DNA of 35,346 bases, taken from Alphaproteobacteria bacterium. GTDB taxonomy: Bacteria; Pseudomonadota; Alphaproteobacteria; Micavibrionales; Micavibrionaceae. The notes under the pieces are model-generated. The model ran no database searches and was not told the DNA's origin. It was given only the letters and a program-made list of their open reading frames with translations. The position numbers were made by a program, and so were the translations under genes. This document shows positions 24,042 to 31,766 of this stretch, piece after piece (the stretch's first letter is position 1; each line of letters opens with the position of its first letter). The stretch lies in contig JAJFGW010000031.1 in assembly GCA_021775915.1 (NCBI GenBank), positions 1 through 35,346 on the forward strand. Direction: 5' to 3'.

Positions 24042-25044
24042 AGGAATGACCCGACCCGAGCTAGTCTGCCCGGCAGGGACACCGGCAGCACTTCGTACAG
24101 CGGTCGATGCCGGAGCGGATGCCGTTTATTGCGGGTTTCAGAACGCGACCAATGCGCGTAATTTTCCCGGCCTGAATTTTACGCCGGAGGAAATGAAGCG
24201 GGAAGTAGAGTATGCCCATAAACGCGGGGCAAAAGTCCTACTCGCCGCAAATACTTTTCCGCCTGCTGGGAAAACGGAGCTCTGGAAAACCGCTATAGAT
24301 AACGCCGTAAGCTTTGGCATTGACGCGATTATTGTTGCTGACATTGGTGTTGCAAACTACGCCAAGACAAAACACCCGGATCAGCGTTTGCATTTATCCG
24401 TACAAGCTGGCGCACCCTCCATTGAAGCGATTAAATTCTACTGCGAAGAATTTAATATTAAGCGCGTGGTACTGCCGCGCATTCTAACTATACCGGAAAT
24501 CAAAGCGCTACACGTTGAAGTGCCATGCGAAATTGAAACATTTATTTTCGGCAATCACGGCCTGATGGCCGAAGGGCGGTGTAGTCTGACGAACTATGCC
24601 ACCGGCCTGTCTACAAATATGGACGGTGTTTGCTCCCCTGCAAGCCATGTGGAATATAAAGAAGACAGTGCGCGCAACCTAACAACGAAGCTCGGTGAAT
24701 TCACCATCGACTGCTTTTCCTGCGGCCAGAATGCAGGATACCCCACGATCTGCAAAGGCCGTTACAAAGTCGCGCACAAGGATAAGCCTTATTACGCTTT
24801 TGAAGAACCGCTTAGCCTTAATCTTGCTGGTTTATTGCCGGAGCTTATAGAAGCAGGCGTTACTGCGCTAAAAATCGAAGGCCGCCAGCGCTCCCGCGCC
24901 TATGTGAAGGCCGTTGCATCCGCATGGCACAAAGCCGTTAATGATATTATGGACGGAAACGAGCCGAATACTGATGACTTACTGGCCTTCACCGAAGGGC
25001 ACAAACAAACGCAAGGCGCGTATCAAAGTAAGAAATGGAAATGA
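24031..25044 (+). CDS. ubiU: oxygen-independent ubiquinone hydroxylase subunit UbiU (U32 family)
   Basis: This 337-residue U32 peptidase-family protein begins RPELVCPAGTPAALRTAVDAGADAV, split here as PAGTPAALRTAVDAGADAV after RPELVC. UbiU and UbiV form a complex with 4Fe-4S clusters that hydroxylates the ubiquinone ring without O2, using prephenate as oxygen donor. Expected ligands are seen at C184 (EGRC), C201 (GVCSPAS) and C241 (YPTICKGRY). The fourth, which in E. coli UbiU lies seven residues before EGRC-type cysteine, appears to be Gly177 here. Extra cysteines C228 and C231 (CFSC) might take its place. Seen from memory of the family, so the missing ligand needs an alignment. Confidence 0.92.
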   Translation: MKNEGMTRPELVCPAGTPAALRTAVDAGADAVYCGFQNATNARNFPGLNFTPEEMKREVEYAHKRGAKVLLAANTFPPAGKTELWKTAIDNAVSFGIDAIIVADIGVANYAKTKHPDQRLHLSVQAGAPSIEAIKFYCEEFNIKRVVLPRILTIPEIKALHVEVPCEIETFIFGNHGLMAEGRCSLTNYATGLSTNMDGVCSPASHVEYKEDSARNLTTKLGEFTIDCFSCGQNAGYPTICKGRYKVAHKDKPYYAFEEPLSLNLAGLLPELIEAGVTALKIEGRQRSRAYVKAVASAWHKAVNDIMDGNEPNTDDLLAFTEGHKQTQGAYQSKKWK

Positions 25045-25048
25045 TGAT

Positions 25049-25975
25049 ATGAAGGCGGAACTCACCATCGGCCCAATTTTGTTTCATTGGCCAGCCGAAC
25101 AAAAACGCGATTTTTATTTTAAGATCGCCGATGAGGCGCCGGTCGATACGGTCTATATTGGCGAGGTAATATGCTCCAAACGCGCACCATTTTTCGAAAA
25201 ACATTACGCGGAAATTTCCGAGCGCCTGAAAAAAGGCGGAAAAAAAGTTATCTTCTCCTCATTGGCTGAAATCATGATTAAGCGCGAACGTAAAATGACA
25301 GAAGACCTGTGCGCGCTTGATGGCTTTCCGGTCGAAGCCAATGACAGTGCCGCCCTATACCATTTGCGCGGAAAACCTCATCATATAGGGCCGTTCATGA
25401 ATATTTACAATGAAGACACATTGGAATTTCTGGCAGCGCGGGGCGCAACGCATTTTACCTTGCCACCGGAACTCCCCGCCACGGCGCTGGACGTTCTGGG
25501 TCAGAAGGCCAAGACTTTAGGCGTTACATTAGAGGTACAAGTCTATGGCCGCCTGCCACTGGCTTTATCAGCGCGCTGTTATCACGCCCGATCCCATGGC
25601 CGGGTCAAGGATAATTGCCAGCTTATATGCGAAAACGACCCGGACGGGATGGTACTTGAAACGCTGGAAGGTGAAAAATTTCTGACCATCAACGGTATTC
25701 AGACACTTTCTTATGGCTGCCTAAACTTGATGCAGGAAATGGAAGAAATCCAAAACAGGGGCGTTAATATTTTTCGTCTATCTCCGCACAGTCATGACAT
25801 GGTCCAAACCGCAAAATTATTTCGCGCAGTTCTTGACCGCGAATCAAGTTCCGCAGAGGCCTCTGCGGAACTAAAAGATATCGGCCTGTCCGTTCCCTTC
25901 GCCAATGGATTTTATCACGGGGAAGAAGGCTATAAATGGGTTCAAGGTTATAAGACCGCTATCGCCGCGGAATAA
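25049..25975 (+). CDS. ubiV: oxygen-independent ubiquinone hydroxylase subunit UbiV (U32 family)
   Basis: About 308 residues from ATG 25049 (MKAELTIGPILFHWP), the partner of UbiU in O2-independent ubiquinone hydroxylation. The four cluster ligands are all present: C42 (VICSKRAPFF), C177, C190 and C194 (CYHARSHG and NCQLIC). The spacing of the last three (13 and 4) equals that of E. coli UbiV. LPLALSARC and DPDGM are typical. Residues about 267-275 (SSAEASAEL) are encoded by a perfect 26-base palindrome that looks inserted in frame, close to the C-terminus and beyond the cluster ligands. The reading frame is open further upstream, but that part overlaps ubiU. Confidence 0.93.
   Translation: MKAELTIGPILFHWPAEQKRDFYFKIADEAPVDTVYIGEVICSKRAPFFEKHYAEISERLKKGGKKVIFSSLAEIMIKRERKMTEDLCALDGFPVEANDSAALYHLRGKPHHIGPFMNIYNEDTLEFLAARGATHFTLPPELPATALDVLGQKAKTLGVTLEVQVYGRLPLALSARCYHARSHGRVKDNCQLICENDPDGMVLETLEGEKFLTINGIQTLSYGCLNLMQEMEEIQNRGVNIFRLSPHSHDMVQTAKLFRAVLDRESSSAEASAELKDIGLSVPFANGFYHGEEGYKWVQGYKTAIAAE
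25847..25872. repeat. perfect 26-bp palindrome inside ubiV
   Basis: AGTTCCGCAGAGG is followed immediately by its exact reverse complement, with no loop. It lies in frame in ubiV and encodes SSAEASAEL. The composition and symmetry suggest a small dispersed repeat rather than a coding constraint. No second copy is in the window. Confidence 0.75.
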
Positions 25976-25983
25976 ATTTCAAA

Positions 25984-26025
25984 CTTGATCCAGATCAATC
26001 GTCCGCCTCATCATGTTGTGTATAG
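25984..26025 (+). promoter_or_regulatory. FNR-dependent promoter of nrdDG
   Basis: TTGATCCAGATCAA at 25984-25997 is a perfect FNR box. TATAGT at 26020-26025 is centred exactly 32 bp downstream, as in class II FNR promoters. Transcription would start near 26032, leaving a leader of about 110 bases before the nrdD ATG. Confidence 0.85.
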
Positions 26026-26144
26026 TGATTCATGTAGCCACAACATCTAGTGGTTGCCCTTAAAAGCTTTCCACAGGCTCCGCCTCTACGAAAATAAAGG
26101 GTTTCACAGTTTTATCCACCTCTTGCGTCTCTAGGAGAATCGCC

Positions 26145-28157
26145 ATGTCAGATGTTCTTGTCGCCGAAAAACCTTCGCCCGTTTTAACAAACCCAAAACC
26201 AACCATAGAAGAAGATATTGTTCCCCTGTTCGGCGGAACGAAAGTAGATAGTAGCGCAGCGGTCAGCGAATATATTTCCGGTTCCGACTGGCGCATTAAT
26301 GCCAACGCCAATACCGGCTATTCCAATGCCGGACTTGTGAATAATGTCGCGGGCAAAGTGATTGCCAATTTCTGGCTTGATGAAGTTTACAGCGCCGAAG
26401 AAGGCAAAGCGCACCGCAAAGGCGACCTTCACATTCACGACCTTGATTGCCTGACCGGCTATTGCGCGGGATGGAGTTTACGTGCGCTTCTTAACGAGGG
26501 CTTTAACGGTGTCGGCGGCCGCGTGTCTTCCCGCCCGCCCCGACATTTCCGCGAAGCACTTGGGCAAATGAGCAATTTCCTCGGCATACTGCAATCTGAA
26601 TGGGCAGGAGCGCAGGCATTCAGTAGCTTTGACACTTATCTTGCGCCCTACGTATTCTGTGACAATTTGTCTTTGAAAGACGTCAAAAAAGCGATCCGGC
26701 AATTTGTTTATAATCTAAACGTCCCGGCGCGGTGGGGGCAATCGCCTTTTACCAATATAACGCTCGATATTACGGTACCGGAAGACTTGTCCGGACAATT
26801 CCCGACTTATAATGATTTGCATTTATTCAAAGACAATGATAATTCGGAATTGCTGACGCGGGCGCAACAGCGCGACATGGGAATCCGCAGCCTTGAAGAT
26901 TTGACCTTCAAACATTTCACCCCGGAAATGGAGATTATCAATATCGCCTATTACGAGGTTATGACCGAAGGCGATTCATCGGGCCAGCCTTTCACCTTTC
27001 CGATTCCTACAGTCAATATCACCGAAGATTTTGATTGGGATTCGAAAGTTGCAAACGCTATCTTTGACAACACTGCCAAAGTTGGCAGCTCGTACTTCCA
27101 GAATTTTGTCGGTAGTCAATTCACAGTCGATGAGTCCACAGGCGAGCGCACGCCAAACCCGGAAGCCTACTCCCCCGGCGCGGTACGCAGTATGTGCTGC
27201 CGCCTGCAGCTTGATTTGCGGGAACTGCAAAAGCGCGGCAACGGGCTGTTTGGCTCGGCGGAAATGACTGGATCACTCGGCGTTGTGACGCTAAATATGG
27301 CGCGGCTAGGCTACAGATTTAAAGACGACCACACGGGCCTTATGAAAGAGATCGACCGCTTAATGGAAATCGGGAAATCGACGCTGGAGAAAAAACGTAT
27401 CTTTGTCCAGAAAATGTATAATCGTGGACTTTATCCTTACACCGCGCGCTATTTACCGTTCTTCCGCAATCACTTTTCAACCATCGGCACCAACGGTATG
27501 AATGAGATGATCCGTAATTTCAGCGGCGATAAATATGACATCACCGATGAGCGCGGCGTCGCCATGAGTTTAGAAATTCTTGATCATATGCGCGAAAATC
27601 TTGTGCGCTGGCAGGAAGAAACCGGCAATCTTTATAATCTTGAGGCCACCCCAGCGGAAGGCACGACGTACCGCTTTGCCAAAGAAGATAAAAAACATTT
27701 CCCGGATATTATTCAGGCGGGCTGCGGTGAGAATATTTACTATACGAACTCCTCGCAAATTCCGGCAGATCATACGGACGACCCGTTTGAAGCCTTGGAG
27801 CTGCAAAATAAACTGCAATGCAAATATACCGGCGGCACAGTGCTTCATTTATATATGAATGAAAAGCTCAGCAGCAGTGACGCCTGCAAGCGCTTTGTCA
27901 AAAAGGTCATCAGCAATTACCAAATGCCTTACATCACGGTTACGCCGATTTTTTCGGTTTGCGATACGCATGGCTATCTGAACGGCGAACAACCAGAATG
28001 CCCGACCTGCGGCGAAACAACAAAAGTCTGGACTCGTGTCATGGGATATTTCCGCCCGGTTGATAGCTTTAACAAGGGCAAAAAAGGCGAACATGGTGAG
28101 CGCAAACATTTCAAAGAAGACCGGGTTGAATCCGCGGATTTATTTAGCGGGGTTTAA
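26145..28157 (+). CDS. nrdD: anaerobic (class III) ribonucleoside-triphosphate reductase
   Basis: This 670-residue glycyl-radical enzyme reduces ribonucleotides to deoxyribonucleotides in the absence of oxygen. The body has INANANTGYSNAG, KGDLHIHDLDCLTGYCAGW, the active-site region AVRSMCCRLQLDLRE and GTNGMNEM. The C-terminus holds the zinc site (SVCDTHGYL, ECPTCGE) and the radical loop RVMGYFRPV with the radical glycine at 634. The N-terminus is short and shows no ATP-cone domain, so dATP inhibition through a cone is not expected. AGGAG precedes the ATG. The activase gene nrdG follows after six bases. Confidence 0.96.
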   Translation: MSDVLVAEKPSPVLTNPKPTIEEDIVPLFGGTKVDSSAAVSEYISGSDWRINANANTGYSNAGLVNNVAGKVIANFWLDEVYSAEEGKAHRKGDLHIHDLDCLTGYCAGWSLRALLNEGFNGVGGRVSSRPPRHFREALGQMSNFLGILQSEWAGAQAFSSFDTYLAPYVFCDNLSLKDVKKAIRQFVYNLNVPARWGQSPFTNITLDITVPEDLSGQFPTYNDLHLFKDNDNSELLTRAQQRDMGIRSLEDLTFKHFTPEMEIINIAYYEVMTEGDSSGQPFTFPIPTVNITEDFDWDSKVANAIFDNTAKVGSSYFQNFVGSQFTVDESTGERTPNPEAYSPGAVRSMCCRLQLDLRELQKRGNGLFGSAEMTGSLGVVTLNMARLGYRFKDDHTGLMKEIDRLMEIGKSTLEKKRIFVQKMYNRGLYPYTARYLPFFRNHFSTIGTNGMNEMIRNFSGDKYDITDERGVAMSLEILDHMRENLVRWQEETGNLYNLEATPAEGTTYRFAKEDKKHFPDIIQAGCGENIYYTNSSQIPADHTDDPFEALELQNKLQCKYTGGTVLHLYMNEKLSSSDACKRFVKKVISNYQMPYITVTPIFSVCDTHGYLNGEQPECPTCGETTKVWTRVMGYFRPVDSFNKGKKGEHGERKHFKEDRVESADLFSGV

Positions 28158-28163
28158 GAGGGT

Positions 28164-28922
28164 ATGCCTAAAGACATGACCCATAATTTTTCTGACAGCG
28201 CTCCTGCTCCCCGTGTAAAAGCGGGGAGCAAAGTATTACCCATCTATGCCGTCACCCCCTTCACCATGCTCGATTTTCCGGAGCGCACTTCGTGCATTAT
28301 ATGGATGTCTGGCTGCAATATGCGCTGCGGCTATTGCCACAATCCACAGATCGTCAAGGGTAAAGGACGCGGCACAGTAGAAGATGTCATGGCGTTCCTG
28401 CGCAAACGGCAGGGATTACTTGACGGTGTTGTACTATCCGGCGGCGAAGCTTCTGTCTGGCCGGGACTGCCCGGCTTTGTACAAATCGTAAAAAATATGG
28501 GCTATGATATAAAGCTGGACACCAACGGCACCCGCCCAGATGTAATCAAAAAACTTATGGGCGATGATCTTCTGGATTACATCGCGCTGGATTACAAAGC
28601 GCCGTCAGAGAAATTCAAAAAAGTCACCGGCATTAAAAAATTTGAAGCCTTTAGTGAAACGCTCGATTTGTTATGCAAACAGAAATCAGTACCGTTTGAA
28701 GTGCGGACAACTGTGCATACAGACTTAATGGACGAGAAGGACATCACCACCATTATAAACGATCTGAATTTACGCAGCTATAAAGGTACATACTACGTAC
28801 AGAACTTTTGTTCTGATAATAACCGCCCTACATTGGGAGATTTATCTCCACAAAAACGCGCCCTTGATATTAGCGCACTTCCTACGCCTAAGGATTTTGA
28901 TATGGAATTCCGAAACTTTTAA
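28164..28922 (+). CDS. nrdG: anaerobic ribonucleotide reductase activating protein
   Basis: This 252-residue radical SAM activase generates the glycyl radical of NrdD. The start region PIYAVTPFTMLDFPERTSCIIW leads to the cluster motif CNMRCGYCHNPQ (cysteines 51, 55 and 58). VVLSGGEASVWPGL and IKLDTNGTRPD are the SAM-binding and strand motifs. The form is that of NrdG proteins paired with cone-less NrdD (similar to pyruvate formate-lyase activases), longer than the 154-residue E. coli type. GAGGG precedes the ATG, which lies six bases after the nrdD stop, so the pair is one transcript. Confidence 0.94.
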   Translation: MPKDMTHNFSDSAPAPRVKAGSKVLPIYAVTPFTMLDFPERTSCIIWMSGCNMRCGYCHNPQIVKGKGRGTVEDVMAFLRKRQGLLDGVVLSGGEASVWPGLPGFVQIVKNMGYDIKLDTNGTRPDVIKKLMGDDLLDYIALDYKAPSEKFKKVTGIKKFEAFSETLDLLCKQKSVPFEVRTTVHTDLMDEKDITTIINDLNLRSYKGTYYVQNFCSDNNRPTLGDLSPQKRALDISALPTPKDFDMEFRNF

Positions 28923-28946
28923 GTTGTTTTTCTAAGCTCTTTTATA

Positions 28947-28987
28947 AATACGCCCAATTTCAATCAAGCGCCTACGGGGGTATTTTT
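28947..28987 (+). terminator. possible rho-independent terminator after nrdG
   Basis: AATACGCCC (28947-28955) can pair with GGGGGTATT (28976-28984) with one G-G mismatch, and the stem is followed by TTT. The loop is long (20 bases), so this is a weak call. Confidence 0.35.
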
Positions 28988-28995
28988 AACTTGTC

Positions 28996-29036
28996 TTGAT
29001 TCAAATCAATGTGGAATAATAACCGCCAACTAACAT
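28996..29036 (+). promoter_or_regulatory. FNR-dependent promoter of the porin gene
   Basis: TTGATTCAAATCAA at 28996-29009 is a perfect FNR box, identical to the one at 16161. TAACAT at 29031-29036 is centred 31 bp downstream, one base short of the class II spacing. Transcription would start near 29043, which excludes the ATG at 29035 as the translation start. Confidence 0.75.
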
Positions 29037-29073
29037 GGACCCGATGAAAACTGTATTATGGAGTTTAAATACA

Positions 29074-30330
29074 ATGAAAAAGATTTTACTTACGGGCACA
29101 GCCCTTCTAGCCATAACTTTCTCTCTTGGAATCGTTCCGGCTCAAGCAGAGGACAGTCTCGATAATTTCCTTCCTTCAAGCGGTTTTTACGTTGATGCGC
29201 GTTACCGCTTCGAACACGTTGAACAGGGCAACCGCTTTAAAAATGCCAATGCCTCGACCCTGCGCACTAAGATTGGTTATAAAACGGGGAATGCTTATGA
29301 TTTCCAAGGGCTAATCGAGTTTGAAAATATCGGCAATATCGGCAGCGAAGATTACAACAATACGGTCAACGGCAACGCCACCTTTCCAATCGTTGCCGAT
29401 CCGGATGGTACAGAGCTAAACCAGCTCTGGCTGTCTTATGCAGGCATTCCTGATACGACCATTAAAGCCGGACGAATCGGCATTAATATTGATAACCAAC
29501 GCTTTTTCGGCACAGTGGGCTGGCGGCAAAATGACCAGACCTTTGATTCCGTTGTTATAACCAATAATAGTATTCCGAATCTGAACCTGCTTTATAGCCA
29601 TGTTAGAAACGTAAACCGCATTAACGGTAACGACCACGCCCTTGGTGATCTGGATACGGAAACGCATGTGGCAAATGCCTCCTATAAAGTAGCAGACTGG
29701 TTGACCGTAACAGGATACGGCTACTGGTGGGACATTGATCAATCACAAGTGCTCTCATCAAAAACATATGGCCTGCGCCTGACCGGTAGCACACCAATAA
29801 ATGAGGACTGGAAATTCTTCTATGAAGTGGAAGGTGCGGAACAGGATGATCACGCCGGAAACCCGAATAGCTACGACGCGACTTACTACCATCTATCGCC
29901 CGGCGTAAAATGGAAAAACTGGGTCTTTCAGGCCGGGTACGAATCGCTCGAAGGTAATGGCACGACAAGCTTCAATACACCGCTTGCTACACTGCATAAA
30001 TTTAACGGCTGGACAGACCAGTTTTTAAACATGCATTTGCTGCCCAACGGGCTGGAAGATATGTACGGCAAAGTCGTCTATAAATTTGATGGCGTTCATC
30101 CATGGATCGACAGCACAAAATTCGTTGGTGTTTATCACGATTTTGAAGCTGAAAGAGGCGGCGCTGATTATGGAGATGAATGGAACCTGCAACTGAGTCG
30201 TCCACTTAAACTGGACAATATAGGCTGGTCGGAAAGCTCCTCCATTGCCCTGAAATACGCCGCTTATGATGCTGACAACTTCAGCACAGACACCGAAAAA
30301 TGGTGGATTAGCTTTCAGGTTAAGTTTTAA
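29074..30330 (+). CDS. outer-membrane porin, alginate-export (AlgE-like) family
   Basis: About 418 residues from ATG 29074, with a signal peptide (MKKILLTGTALLAITF, cleavage after AQA). Alternating beta-strand patterns and aromatic girdles run through the mature part, for example YVDARYRFEHV, WLSYAGIPDTTIKAGRIGIN and DNQRFFGTVGWRQNDQTFD. The final residue is Phe, as in outer-membrane barrels. The segment GRIGINIDNQRFFGTVGWRQ is typical of the alginate-export barrel family, whose members carry many small anions. Anaerobic control by the FNR box suggests nitrate or nitrite as possible solutes, which is inference. I reject ATG 29035 because it lies upstream of the predicted transcript start; GGAG at 29060-29063 serves ATG 29074. 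Confidence 0.87.
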   Translation: MKKILLTGTALLAITFSLGIVPAQAEDSLDNFLPSSGFYVDARYRFEHVEQGNRFKNANASTLRTKIGYKTGNAYDFQGLIEFENIGNIGSEDYNNTVNGNATFPIVADPDGTELNQLWLSYAGIPDTTIKAGRIGINIDNQRFFGTVGWRQNDQTFDSVVITNNSIPNLNLLYSHVRNVNRINGNDHALGDLDTETHVANASYKVADWLTVTGYGYWWDIDQSQVLSSKTYGLRLTGSTPINEDWKFFYEVEGAEQDDHAGNPNSYDATYYHLSPGVKWKNWVFQAGYESLEGNGTTSFNTPLATLHKFNGWTDQFLNMHLLPNGLEDMYGKVVYKFDGVHPWIDSTKFVGVYHDFEAERGGADYGDEWNLQLSRPLKLDNIGWSESSSIALKYAAYDADNFSTDTEKWWISFQVKF

Positions 30331-30342
30331 GGGCCTATAGAA

Positions 30343-30416
30343 CCCTCTCTCTTTTGAAACTTTTTCTGTTCCTATAACGAATAATGGTGCAGAAGAAGGA
30401 CATCAAAAAGAGAGGG
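30343..30416 (+). promoter_or_regulatory. long leader hairpin covering the ribosome binding site of the radical SAM gene
   Basis: The arm at 30343-30357 (CCCTCTCTcTTTTGA, one bulged base) pairs with 30403-30416, and the inner arm 30360-30368 pairs with 30390-30398 (one G-U). This gives about 23 base pairs around a 21-base loop. The 3' strand ends in AGAGAGGG, which is the ribosome binding site of the GTG at 30422. No T-run follows, so it is not a standard terminator. Confidence 0.6.
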
Positions 30417-30421
30417 CAAAC

Positions 30422-31366
30422 GTGGAAAATAGTCCGGCGACAGAAACAAAATTCTCCGACCCCTTTGTCACAGCCAAAGGCGAGCAACGTGCCTGGGTTG
30501 AATTAACCCAGCTCAAGACATTGTGGTTCAACACAGGAACGATGTGTAACCTGTCCTGCGCGAATTGCTATATCGAATCCACACCGAAAAATGACCGGCT
30601 GGTTTATCTGACACAGGTAGAAATAGCCGCTTATCTCGATGAAATCGCGGCCGAAAAATTTACAACCGAGGAAATAGCCCTGACCGGCGGCGAACCGTTC
30701 CTGAACCCTGAAATTATACCGATCATAAAAGAGTGCCTGCAACGAGGCTTTCCGCTTTTGGTTTTAACAAATGCGATGCGGCCGATGATGAAATGCGCCG
30801 ATGATTTGTTAGAGCTTAAGAATAAATACGGCGCAGCCCTAACACTCCGCATCTCCGTTGATCACTTCAAACGCGAAATGCATGAAGAAGAGCGCGGTAC
30901 ACGCTCATGGGAACCGATGATGAAGGGCCTGCAATGGCTTTCAGACAACGGATTCAACATCGACATCGCCGGGCGCACACGCTGGGGCGAAGACGAAAAG
31001 GAACTACGGCAAGGTTTTGATACTTTTTTCAAAGAGCATAATATTAACATTAGCGCTTTCAATCATAAGCAGCTGATGCTCTTCCCCGAGATGGACGAAG
31101 GAGAAGAAGTCCCGGAAATAACCACCGCCTGCTGGGATATTTTGGACGTAAAGCCTGGCGACATGATGTGCGCAACCTCTCGCATGGTCGTCAAACACAA
31201 AGGCGATGAAAAACCGATAGTGCAAGCTTGCACGCTTCTGGCCTACGACCAGCAATTCAACATGGGGCAGACCTTAAAGGACGCCTCAAAACCGGTGCAA
31301 CTCAACCACCCACATTGCTCTAAATTCTGTGTTCTCGGCGGCGGTGCCTGTAGCGTTACAAAGTAG
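30422..31366 (+). CDS. radical SAM protein of unknown function
   Basis: A 314-residue radical SAM enzyme. The cluster motif CNLSCANCY has cysteines at 42, 46 and 49. EIALTGGEPFLNPEI is the SAM-contacting GGEP motif, and TNAMRP and RISVDHF are the next barrel strands. The C-terminal third has more cysteines (ACW, MMCATS, QACTLL, HCSKFC, GGAC) and looks like an auxiliary cluster domain of the SPASM/twitch kind. It starts with GTG after a strong but hairpin-covered AGAGAGGG. It is convergent with the arsenic operon and overlaps arsC by 11 bases. I do not recognise the subfamily. Candidate roles are the ArsS-like step of arsenosugar synthesis or an unrelated anaerobic modification. Confidence 0.85.
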   Translation: MENSPATETKFSDPFVTAKGEQRAWVELTQLKTLWFNTGTMCNLSCANCYIESTPKNDRLVYLTQVEIAAYLDEIAAEKFTTEEIALTGGEPFLNPEIIPIIKECLQRGFPLLVLTNAMRPMMKCADDLLELKNKYGAALTLRISVDHFKREMHEEERGTRSWEPMMKGLQWLSDNGFNIDIAGRTRWGEDEKELRQGFDTFFKEHNINISAFNHKQLMLFPEMDEGEEVPEITTACWDILDVKPGDMMCATSRMVVKHKGDEKPIVQACTLLAYDQQFNMGQTLKDASKPVQLNHPHCSKFCVLGGGACSVTK

Positions 31367-31766
31367 CGACAAGAGCGCTAATCCTCTCTTTTAAATCCTG
31401 ATACGTGTTTTCAAAGGCCGCCGCTTTCTCCGTGTTTCCGGCAACAGCAGCGGGGTCTGGTAACGGCCAATGCAAATGCTTTGGGGCACCCTCCCCCGGC
31501 CAAACCGGACAAGCCTGCGCCGCGTTATCACAGACGCTAATAACAAGGTCGACAGAAACTTCACTTTCATCAACGCTCTTACTACAAAGCCCTTGAATAT
31601 TATGACCGTATTTTTGCAGCACAACGAGCGCCGCAGGATCAACCTGCCCCGCCGGCCTGCTGCCTGCGCTGCAGGCATGACCATGATCCGCAAACAAATC
31701 ATTAAAGATAATTTCGCCCAAAATAGAGCGCGCGGAATTACCCGTACAAAGAAACAGGATTTTCAT
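31356..31766 (-). CDS. arsC: arsenate reductase (low-molecular-weight phosphatase type)
   Basis: This 136-residue protein has the phosphatase P-loop CTGNSARS (Cys7 to Arg13, CX5R) at its N-terminus. A second cysteine pair lies in VISVCDNAAQACPVWPG, the resolving cysteines of thioredoxin- or mycothiol-coupled arsenate reductases, followed by HWPLPDPA. It reduces arsenate to arsenite in the cytoplasm, giving the substrate of ArsM encoded in the same operon. It is the last gene of the run, overlapping the upstream glycosyltransferase gene by 29 bases. Its end overlaps the convergent radical SAM gene. Confidence 0.93.
   Translation of the reverse strand: MKILFLCTGNSARSILGEIIFNDLFADHGHACSAGSRPAGQVDPAALVVLQKYGHNIQGLCSKSVDESEVSVDLVISVCDNAAQACPVWPGEGAPKHLHWPLPDPAAVAGNTEKAAAFENTYQDLKERISALVATL

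Noticed and set aside
26110-26122. TTATCCACC upstream of nrdD, one mismatch from a DnaA box
   Set aside because: A single imperfect 9-mer is expected by chance and no second site is near.
26060-26311. Minus-strand ORF over the start of nrdD
   Set aside because: It lies opposite the nrdD 5' region with no recognisable protein features; a shadow of nrdD.
28991-29073. ATG 29035 as the start of the porin
   Set aside because: It would lie before the transcript start predicted from the FNR box, and the signal peptide begins properly at ATG 29074.
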